Positions 1 to 8,100 of a stretch of DNA of 64,000 bases are shown piece by piece. The first letter of the stretch is position 1, and each line of letters starts with the position of its first letter. Origin of the DNA: Tamlana flava (GTDB lineage: Bacteria > Bacteroidota > Bacteroidia > Flavobacteriales > Flavobacteriaceae); NCBI RefSeq assembly GCF_041287255.1, contig NZ_JBGGTX010000004.1:62001-126000 (forward strand), written 5' to 3'. Under the pieces are notes generated by a model. That model saw nothing but the letters and a program-made list of their open reading frames with translations, was not told the origin of the DNA and searched no databases. Made by a program: the position numbers and the translations under genes.

Positions 1-657
1 TCATTTGTTGAAAATTCAGAGGCCACCAATGTATTTTATAAAAAATTAGGTGAAAGTATAGCAGAAGTATCCTCAGGTAATATGTTGACTTCAGGAATTT
101 CAAAAGCTTATAATGAAGGGCTTAATCGAATATCATCATTAAAGGATGTGGTTGAATTGGCTAAGGGTAAGGAAAATGAAATAGCTAACAGAGCTACACC
201 GAAAGTTTTTAAGACAACAATATCTGGTCTTATTGAAAATGAATCATTGGCAGAAGAAAACTTTGGTCCTTCAAGTGTATTAGTTGAAGCCTCTTCCAAA
301 AATGAAATAATTAAAGCGGCCAAAGACTTGGAAGGTCATTTAACGGCGACGATTTTTGGTACAGATGAAGACTTTAAGAATTATCAAGAGCTCTTCGATA
401 TTTTAGAGAAAAAAGTTGGCCGAATAATAATTAATGGATATCCAACAGGTGTAGAGGTTTGTCATTCCATGGTTCACGGAGGGCCATATCCAGCAACAAC
501 TGCGCCTCAATCAACGTCAGTAGGAACAAATGCTATAAAGCGTTTTGTACGACCTGTGTGTTTTCAAGATTACCCTGATGGATTGTTGCCGGATGCTCTT
601 AAGGCGAAAAACAAACTCAATATTTGGAGATTGGTTAATGGTAATTTAGAAAAATAA
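1..657 (+). CDS. Aldehyde dehydrogenase, alpha-ketoglutaric semialdehyde dehydrogenase type (C-terminal part)
   Basis: The reading frame is open from base 1, so the start and the catalytic Cys/Glu region lie outside the window; about 218 residues remain. The end matches the C-terminal half of NAD(P)+ aldehyde dehydrogenases of the 2,5-dioxovalerate (alpha-ketoglutaric semialdehyde) group. The stretch GRIIINGYPTGVEV followed by HGGPYPATT and a C-terminal RPVCFQDYP are typical of that group. These enzymes oxidise the last aldehyde of non-phosphorylating pentose or uronate pathways to 2-oxoglutarate in the cytosol. It is followed after 21 bases by a GH28 gene, probably the same operon. Substrate is inferred from family and context only. 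Confidence 0.8.
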   Translation, partial: SFVENSEATNVFYKKLGESIAEVSSGNMLTSGISKAYNEGLNRISSLKDVVELAKGKENEIANRATPKVFKTTISGLIENESLAEENFGPSSVLVEASSKNEIIKAAKDLEGHLTATIFGTDEDFKNYQELFDILEKKVGRIIINGYPTGVEVCHSMVHGGPYPATTAPQSTSVGTNAIKRFVRPVCFQDYPDGLLPDALKAKNKLNIWRLVNGNLEK

Positions 658-678
658 TAAAGCCAAGTAATTAAGAGA

Positions 679-2034
679 ATGGTAATAACTCGATTTATAG
701 CAATATGTCTAATTTTTGGAGCACAGTTTGTTTTTCCTCAAAAATTAAATCAAGATTCAATAGTCAATAGTATTGAAGAACGGGTTAAATTACCTGCTAT
801 TCCTGATTATAAAATTAATGTGACAAAATTTGGTGCTAAGGGAGATGGCATTAAGGATTGCAAAGCTGCATTTGACAGGGCCATGAAAAGCTGCAAAAAA
901 CATAATGGTGGTGTTATAGTAGTTCCAGCTGGTGTTTATAAACTGGAAGGGCCAATTCATTTTGTTAGTAACACGAACCTTCATTTAGAAAAAGGGGCAA
1001 AACTTGTTTTTGGCACTAACCCTAAGGACTACCCATTGGTTTTAACGAGTTGGGAGGGGACCAGTCTCTATAATTATAGCCCAATGATTTATGGCGCAAA
1101 TGTTACAGATGTGGCCATTACCGGAGATGGCATAATTGATGGTGAAGGACATGATTTATGGGCAACTTGGAAACCAATACAGGATAAGGGACAACAATTA
1201 AGCAGGGAAATGAATCACAAGCAGTTTCCTGTAGAAAAGCGTGTTTTTGGCGAGGGGTTTTATCTTAGGCCACAACTGGTTCAATTTGTGAACTCAAAAA
1301 ATATTCTCATTGAAGGAGTAAGAATTGAAGATGCGCCATTTTGGTGTGTTCATTTGCTAAAAAGTAAAAGTATAACCTTACGGGGCTTAAAATACGATGC
1401 ACACAATAAAAATAACGACGGCATAGATATTGAAAACTCCAGTGATGTTATAATAGAAGATATCGATTTCAATAATGGTGATGATAATATAGCCATAAAG
1501 GCGGGAAGAGACCATGATGGAAGGGCCGATTTTAAATTACCTTCAGAAAATATAGTAATTAGAAAGTGCAGGTTTAAAGGGCTGCACGCCTTGGTTATAG
1601 GTAGCGAAATGTCTGCCGGGGTTCGTAATGTTTTTGCATACAATTGCGCAGCCAGTGGCTATTTAAAGCGAGGAGTTTATTTAAAGACTAACTCAGATAG
1701 AGGGGGCTATATAGAAAATATTCACATTCAAAACATAAAGTTTGCAGATGTAGAGGATGCTATTTACATGACGTCTAATTATCATGGGGAAGGAAGCGGT
1801 TTGTATCCCTCGAAAATATCGAATATAACATTGTCAAATTTAAGTTTTGCAAATGTTTCAAATACCGCTATTGTTATTGAGGGATATCCCAATCATAAAG
1901 TGGAAAACGTTTTGTTAGATAATATAACTGTGATGTCGTCAAAAAATGGAATGACACTTTCAAATACGAAAGGTGTTATTTTCAATGAAGTCGTGATTGG
2001 AGAAAAACAAGGGGTTCCGAGTTCAGTAAAATAG
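679..2034 (+). CDS. Glycoside hydrolase family 28 (polygalacturonase-like) secreted enzyme
   Basis: A 451-residue protein with a short signal peptide (about residues 1-20) and a right-handed beta-helix core. GH28 marks are visible: NNDG at about 245-248 (Asp247), the Asp pair D268-D269 in GDDN, His303 in GLHALVIGSE, and RGVYLKT at 331-337. In the usual GH28 RxK motif an Arg sits where Tyr334 is found here, so the substrate may not be plain homogalacturonan. The family hydrolyses alpha-1,4-galacturonosyl or related bonds in pectin. It lies between the dehydrogenase and an unassigned secreted protein, pointing to pectin side-chain or backbone use. Family assignment is firm; exact bond is not. 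Confidence 0.88.
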   Translation: MVITRFIAICLIFGAQFVFPQKLNQDSIVNSIEERVKLPAIPDYKINVTKFGAKGDGIKDCKAAFDRAMKSCKKHNGGVIVVPAGVYKLEGPIHFVSNTNLHLEKGAKLVFGTNPKDYPLVLTSWEGTSLYNYSPMIYGANVTDVAITGDGIIDGEGHDLWATWKPIQDKGQQLSREMNHKQFPVEKRVFGEGFYLRPQLVQFVNSKNILIEGVRIEDAPFWCVHLLKSKSITLRGLKYDAHNKNNDGIDIENSSDVIIEDIDFNNGDDNIAIKAGRDHDGRADFKLPSENIVIRKCRFKGLHALVIGSEMSAGVRNVFAYNCAASGYLKRGVYLKTNSDRGGYIENIHIQNIKFADVEDAIYMTSNYHGEGSGLYPSKISNITLSNLSFANVSNTAIVIEGYPNHKVENVLLDNITVMSSKNGMTLSNTKGVIFNEVVIGEKQGVPSSVK

Positions 2035-2072
2035 TTTACTGCCATACTTTTGTTTAATAAAATTGAATACCC

Positions 2073-3926
2073 ATGGGTTATATTTTTTTCAGACTAAGTT
2101 CTTTTATGGTCTTTTTACTATTGCCTTTGGTTCACAACGGGCAAAACAATTATAATGGTTCAGTTGATACAACAATATTGATAAAAACCCCCATGACTCC
2201 ACCAACATGGGCTTTACTGGAACGCGAGTTATTGGATTCAAATACTGAGGCGTGTCGTAAATTTTTTGATAAATATTTTGATGAGCGAGGTTTTCTTTTA
2301 GCTGTTGAGCGCTGGGGAGCGAATGATGGTCCAGATGATGCCATTGAAAATGTAGCCAATTGGCCAATATTGCACGCTTTGGGAGGTTCAGATGAAATTT
2401 TGCATTTATATAAGAAAGCTTGGGAAGGACATTTAAAACAGTATACCCTTGCAAAAACCGTTGAGGTGCCATTTGCTCGAGATGGTATGTATTACAAAGA
2501 ATTTCCGGTGATGATGGATTGGATGCATAATGGTGAAGGGTTGAGGGTGTTTAATTTGCAGGGGCTTTCAGATCCCTATAATTTAGATTATCAAATACGT
2601 GTAAAGCGCTATGCAGGGTTTTATTTAAATGAGGACCCAGAAGCACAAAATTACGATTCCAAACATAAAATTATTAGGAGTCTATTTAATGGTAGTCGAG
2701 GTCCGTTGTTACGAAAAGCGACTAGTTTAGATTGGGCTGGCGATTCAATTCAGGTTAAAAATCGTTTTAAAGCTGGACATGGTGAAAGAACTTATGCTGA
2801 AATGCTTGAGCATTTTAAGGACTATACCGATATTATAGGCGACCATCCGCAAAACATGGGTTCCACAAGTTTGGCCGTAAATGCTTATATGCTTACTGGT
2901 GAAAGAAAATATAAAGATTGGTTGATAGAATATGTGGATGCTTGGTTGGAACGTATGGATAAAAATGATGGAATAATTCCAAGCAACATTGGTTTGGATG
3001 GCAAAATCGGAGGTGCTACTAATGGAAAATGGTATGGAGGAACATATGGTTGGGCGTTTTCCCCTGTAGTGCCCCAAACGGGAGAGATTGAACACCGAAC
3101 ACGTGTTTATAGAGGGTTTATAGGGTTTAGCAATGCCTTTTTATTAACAGGTGATTTTAAGTATATCAAGGCGTGGGGAGATATGTTGGACAAGATAAAC
3201 TCAAATAAAAAGAATATAAACGGTAAAGTTCAATACCCACATATGTATGGAGATGATGGATGGTATGCCTATAGAGAAAGACCCGTTCAATGGAGTGCAT
3301 TGGAATGTTACTATTTCACATTAGCAGAACAAGAAAGAAACCGTTTGAAGAATAATGGTTGGATTGAGTTCTTAGAAGGTAATAATCCAGGCTATCCAGA
3401 ACAAGTTTTGCGTGCAGATTTGTCTAGAATCAGACAAAAACATGAGGCTATGTTGGAAGATACAACAACCCCAGACACTCGCCTAGCTGACGACCCAATG
3501 AAGTTTAACCCGGTATCCATAGGTTCATTGCTTCAACTCATGATGGCTGGTTTGGATCCTGGAAGGGGAGGAGGACCATTACATTCTCGTTTACGCTACT
3601 TTGACCCCTTTAATCAACGTGCTGGAATTCCATTGGATGTTGCTGCTTTAATTGACGAAATGAAGGAAGATTACATTGCTGTTACTTTAGTAAACATGAA
3701 TCAAATTGAATCTCGAGAGTTGATTTTACAGACAGGAAGTTATGCAGAGCATCAAATTATAAAAGTTGAAATAGATGGGCAGCAAATACCTGTTAATAAA
3801 AAACATCTTAGCATAAAATTGGCTCCGGGGTCTGGTGCTCGTTTAATGATTTACGCACATCGTTATAAGAATAAGCCAACATTAACATTTCCTTGGAATC
3901 GTAATTCTATCCTTGAAATTAATTAG
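2073..3926 (+). CDS. Secreted protein of unassigned family, possible (alpha/alpha)-toroid carbohydrate enzyme
   Basis: A 617-residue protein with an N-terminal signal peptide (hydrophobic residues about 8-22, ending near NGQ). I do not recognise a named family with certainty. The body has evenly spaced Trp/Tyr-rich helices (for example around MDWMHNGEG and STSLAVNAYMLTGERKY) resembling six-hairpin or toroid glycosidases and lyases. The last 100 residues look like a beta-sandwich cap. It follows the GH28 gene by 38 bases in the same direction and ends 17 bases from the convergent araR, so it closes the operon. A role in pectin or uronate-containing glycan breakdown is inferred from position only. 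Confidence 0.6.
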   Translation: MGYIFFRLSSFMVFLLLPLVHNGQNNYNGSVDTTILIKTPMTPPTWALLERELLDSNTEACRKFFDKYFDERGFLLAVERWGANDGPDDAIENVANWPILHALGGSDEILHLYKKAWEGHLKQYTLAKTVEVPFARDGMYYKEFPVMMDWMHNGEGLRVFNLQGLSDPYNLDYQIRVKRYAGFYLNEDPEAQNYDSKHKIIRSLFNGSRGPLLRKATSLDWAGDSIQVKNRFKAGHGERTYAEMLEHFKDYTDIIGDHPQNMGSTSLAVNAYMLTGERKYKDWLIEYVDAWLERMDKNDGIIPSNIGLDGKIGGATNGKWYGGTYGWAFSPVVPQTGEIEHRTRVYRGFIGFSNAFLLTGDFKYIKAWGDMLDKINSNKKNINGKVQYPHMYGDDGWYAYRERPVQWSALECYYFTLAEQERNRLKNNGWIEFLEGNNPGYPEQVLRADLSRIRQKHEAMLEDTTTPDTRLADDPMKFNPVSIGSLLQLMMAGLDPGRGGGPLHSRLRYFDPFNQRAGIPLDVAALIDEMKEDYIAVTLVNMNQIESRELILQTGSYAEHQIIKVEIDGQQIPVNKKHLSIKLAPGSGARLMIYAHRYKNKPTLTFPWNRNSILEIN

Positions 3927-3943
3927 AATTAATTAAAGGGCTT

Positions 3944-4633
3944 TTAAAGTTTTAAATAAAAGTCGTTGTCATTTTTCTCGTTATACTTGGTCTGATCGAA
4001 CATATGAAGATAAGAACCCTTTGTAGAAGATGACATGTCTTTTTCATTCAACTTTATTAAAATGTCCATAGAACGTATTTTGTTAATAAAGTTTCTTTTA
4101 TCTAATTTCTTGTCTAGAATGGCTTCGTATAGCTTTTGCAGTTGCCGCATGGTAAATTTCTCCGGCAGTAGCTCGAAACCAATTGGATTGATGGAAGTTC
4201 TTCTTCTCAATCGTTTTATGGCTTTATCAAGCATTTCGTCATGGTCAAAAATTAATTTGGGTACTTCAGACAAGCTAAACCATTTGGCATTGTAGTTCTC
4301 TATGAGCTCTTCATTATGTTTTTCAATGTTGATAATGGCATAGTAGGATGTAGACACGGTTCTTGCGACAGGGTCTCTATCAACATTACTAAATGCATAT
4401 AGCTGTTCCATATATATATTGTGCATCCCTGTTAGCCTATGAAGAATTCGCTCTGCAGCGTCATCCAACGTTTCATTTTGCTTTAAGAATCCACCCATTA
4501 ATGACCATTTTCCCTTTTCTGGTTCAAAATCTCTTTGAATTAGGAGTACCTTTAAATCTTCATCATCAAATCCAAAAATGATACAATCAACAGCGAGAAA
4601 AACTTTATCTTCAGGAATATATCCTCTGTGCAT
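3944..4633 (-). CDS. araR: AraR, NrtR-family (Nudix-fold) transcriptional regulator of L-arabinose use
   Basis: A 229-residue cytosolic protein. Residues about 10-140 form a Nudix fold, and about 155-215 a winged helix with the family signature FTMRQLQKLYEAI and LDKRNF. The Nudix box is degenerate: G48-x5-E54 is present but the catalytic RE and EE pairs read RI (62-63) and RL (66-67), so hydrolysis is unlikely and the fold should serve as a sugar sensor. In Bacteroides an NrtR-family AraR is known to repress arabinose genes and to respond to L-arabinose. Here it sits beside an arabinan locus and araBDA, and two copies of the candidate operator lie upstream of its start, suggesting autoregulation. 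Confidence 0.9.
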   Translation of the reverse strand: MHRGYIPEDKVFLAVDCIIFGFDDEDLKVLLIQRDFEPEKGKWSLMGGFLKQNETLDDAAERILHRLTGMHNIYMEQLYAFSNVDRDPVARTVSTSYYAIINIEKHNEELIENYNAKWFSLSEVPKLIFDHDEMLDKAIKRLRRRTSINPIGFELLPEKFTMRQLQKLYEAILDKKLDKRNFINKIRSMDILIKLNEKDMSSSTKGSYLHMFDQTKYNEKNDNDFYLKL

Positions 4634-4698
4634 GTGTGGCTAATTTTTATGCTAATATAAATTATATGACATTCAATAATTTTTCAAATATATTGAAT

Positions 4699-4717
4699 AA
4701 GTGTTAAAGGCACATTT
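4699..4717. promoter_or_regulatory. Candidate AraR operator 1 (araR promoter)
   Basis: AAGTGT, seven bases, then ACATTT: one mismatch to the AAGTGT-N7-ACACTT pattern seen elsewhere. It lies 66 bases upstream of the araR start, placed for autoregulation. It is not conserved in repeat copy B. Confidence 0.5.
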
Positions 4718-4764
4718 ATTTATTGAAAAAATTAGCCAATGTTAATTTTTTGCTATTACTATAC

Positions 4765-4783
4765 AAATGTATAATTTAAACTT
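4765..4783. promoter_or_regulatory. Candidate AraR operator 2 (araR / FG-GAP-haloperoxidase intergenic region)
   Basis: AAATGT, seven bases, then AAACTT: two mismatches to the palindrome. It aligns exactly with the better operator at 9459-9477 in repeat copy B, which supports it as a decayed or weaker site. It is 338 bases from the TTG start at 5122. Confidence 0.55.
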
Positions 4784-4889
4784 ATGATTTAATAGGTTGC
4801 CTTTTTTTCGACTATTTTATATAACCAATTGCATGATTTGGGTTTAAAGAATTGATTCTCTGTTAATTATTATGAACTAAATAAAAGCA

Positions 4890-5121
4890 TAAACAGGATG
4901 AGTTTGAATAATTATAATTCCAATTTATTTTTTATAATTGTATTAATTTAGTTGGTTAAGAATTTTAGCTGAATAAAATCTGTCCAAACCTTTTTTGAAT
5001 AACCTAATTTAAATTAATTGATAGAACAAATCTGTCTGCAAAATTAATTTGAAATTATTTAATGCAAAGCAATAATTATCTTTTGAAGAATTGTAAATAA
5101 AAGAGAAATAAAATAGACACC
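4890..5121 (+). other. Long AT-rich leader of the FG-GAP/haloperoxidase gene
   Basis: Downstream of repeat copy A there is no operator and no clear hairpin. The only notable item is a 17-codon frame at 4899-4952 (MSLNNYNSNLFFIIVLI), which could be a vestigial start of a lost gene or a leader peptide. Nothing else is seen. Confidence 0.35.
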
Positions 5122-8100
5122 TTGAGTAAAATTATTTTCAGAAGTTATTTTAGTTTGTTCATAGTCAGTTTGATTTTGGCTTGTAGCAACACAATCAATG
5201 CCCAAACGTTTGAGCATATTGAGTCTTTTGCTGGATTAAGTTCACTTGAAGAAAATAATGGTGTGGCCATAGCTGATTATGACCAGGACGGTGATCTTGA
5301 TATTTTTGTAGTAGCCAAAGCACTCGATGCCGATGGAGTTTCAAACAGTAAAAGCAGATTGTTTAGCAATAATAATGATGGAACTTTTACTGATATGACT
5401 GAGATTTCGGGATTGGTAAATTTATATCCTTATAACAGTTCAATTATGGAAAGTGAGGCACTGCTAGGGTTCAAATACGGGGCTTTTTGGGGTGACTATG
5501 ATAATGATGGTTATCCTGATTTGTTCATGACCCATTTATATAGGCTTCAATTATTTCATAATGAGAGGGATGGTTCTTTTAAAAAAGTTGCTTTTGAAAT
5601 TTCATCTTTTGGACAAGGATGTGCAAATACTGATGTCACTTGGTTCGATTATAACAATGACGGATTCTTAGACATTTACCTTTCAGAATGGGAGATTAAT
5701 TGTACAGGAAATCGTTTATACAAGAATAATGGAGACGGTACTTTTACAAATGTCAGTAATTTATTTCCAAGGGGCTCTGTAAATAAAAGGTCTTACCAAA
5801 GTATCCCCTTCGATTTTAATAATGATGGCTGGATGGATTTGTATGTTGCTAATGATAATTACCCTAATAATTTGTTAATTAACAATGAAGGAGGCGGATT
5901 TGTAGAGATTGCATATGAGCTTGGTATGGCTCATGATAGAAATGACATGGGGATGGCTTTTGGTGATTATAATAATGATGGGTTTTTCGATTTGTTTATC
6001 ACTACAATTAGATATAATGTACTCTATGAAAATAATGGTGATAATACCTTTGTAGATAAAGCCAGAGCTTTAGGTGTTAACAGTACTGATTGGGCTTGGG
6101 ATACAAATTTTTCAGATTTCGATTTAGATCGTGATGAAGATTTATATATTGTCAATGGGTTTTACTCTATTTATAAAAACAGGTACTTTGAGAATTTACT
6201 AAACCAGAATGAACTCGGTTTTATGGATAGTTCCCAAAAAACAGGATTGGGAGAGTTAACTGTAAGCGTAGGTGCCGGTATTTTTGATTATGACAATGAT
6301 GGGGATTTGGATATTTTTCTTTCAAACAATGACAGACCATCTTATTTTTATGAGAACAAAATCAACGATTTTACAAATCCTAAAGAAGACCTTCACTGGT
6401 TTAAAATAAAGCTTGAAGGCACGGTCTCCAACCGTGATGCGATTGGGACGAAAGTCTCGATACGCACGACCAGTGGTTGGCTGCATAGGTATTTTACTGG
6501 AAAGGGCTTTTTGTCGCAGAATCTGGTGCCCGTGCATTTTGGATTGGGCTCTGATTCAGAAGTACTCGAATTAAAGATTTCCTGGCCGTCCGGTATCATT
6601 GACACATATTATGACATTCCAGCTAACAAGCTCATTAAGTCAAGAGAGGGTGAAAGCTTTGAGATTGTAGATCAAGCGCCCAGTATTAAACCCTATGGCT
6701 GTACGAATCCGAACTCCTGTAACTATAACCCCAATGCTGTAGTCAGTACGGGCGCCTGTGTATATTTACAAACAAGTAACATAACTGGCAAGATTAGGAC
6801 GCTGAAGAATAGTATTGAGCTTTATACTTATCCTTTAAAAGATCGCAATACATTAGAATGGCAGGTTACGGGTGGTCAGATTGTGAACACCCAGGGGGAC
6901 GATGGTATCGTGGTGCAATGGGGCACAGGTGAAACGGGCAAGATAACGCTTTTGGAGTCAAACGGTATTTGTTCAAGTGAGCCATTGGAATTGGTCGTTA
7001 CCTTGCTTGATGAAGAATCAAGTGCCAATGAGCACTCGGTTGCTAGGCTATGGAACGAGACACTACTGAGCCTTATCCGTAAGGATTATGCGCGCCCGAC
7101 GGTACACGCAAGGAACCTGTTCCATACGGGTATCGCTATGTACGACGCTTGGGCAATTTACGATTCCAAAGCCTCTCCTTATCTTATAAGCAATGAGGTG
7201 CATGGTTTCCAGAGCGGTTTCCAGGGATTTTCCACCACCGAGGACATTTCAGAGGCAAGGAATAAGACTATCAGCTATGCAGCATACAGGCTGCTATCGG
7301 AGCGATTTAGCCAATCCCCGAGCCCGGCGCTGTCCAAGAGTATCTTGGATGTTGCCATGGCTGGTCTGGGTTATGATACCGCCTATGAATCAATCGACTA
7401 CAGTTCGGGTGACCCACGTGCATTGGGCAACTACATAGCTGCCGAAATTATTGCCTATGGTCTTCAGGATAACTCCAATGAAGCCGGTCATTACCAAAAC
7501 GAGTACTACGAACCGGTCAATCAGCCCTTGGTGCTGAATAATCCAGACGTGAACGACATCACGCAAATAGATCCCAACAGGTGGCAGCCGTTGAGCTTTG
7601 ATACCTTTATAGACCAAAGTGGGAACGTTATAGAGGGCAAGACGCCTGCCTTTTTAAGTCCTGAGTGGGGCAACGTTTATCCTTTCTCTCTCACGGAAGA
7701 GGAAAGGACTACCTATACGAGGGATGGTGATGTGTACCAGGTTTACCATGACCCAGGAGCTCCTCCAACGGTCTCAAGCGATGATTACAAATGGGCTTTT
7801 TCAATGGTCAGCAAATGGAGTTCCCAGCTGGATCCCATGGATGGTGTAATCTGGGATATTTCCCCGAAGAGCATAGGGAACATAAAGTTCGACCAGTTGC
7901 CGAGCCAGTTTTCCGATTACAAGAAATTTTACAAGGAAGCAGGAGGCGGCGATATTGGTACTGGGCGTCCCGTAAATCCATACACACAGGCCCCATACGA
8001 TGAACAGTTGGTGCCAAGGGGTGACTATGCCAGGGTATTGGCCGAGTTTTGGGCTGACGGTCCTGATTCGGAGACTCCACCTGGCCATTGGTTCACGATA

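Larger units (their letters stand above)
4574..4889. repeat. Direct repeat copy A: araR 5' end plus regulatory region
   Basis: This stretch runs from codon 20 of araR through its promoter region. It aligns by eye almost end to end with 9275-9588. Shared blocks include ATGATACAATCA, CTTTATCTTCA, CAATGTTAA, ACAAATGTATA, CTTATGATTT and TTGATTNTNTG, in the same order with only a few small indels. Copy B ends just before the susC start codon. The two copies flank the FG-GAP/haloperoxidase gene. Confidence 0.88.

Noticed and set aside
4899..4952. A 17-codon frame in the leader of the haloperoxidase fusion gene
   Set aside because: Too short and without a family match; kept only as a remark on the leader region.
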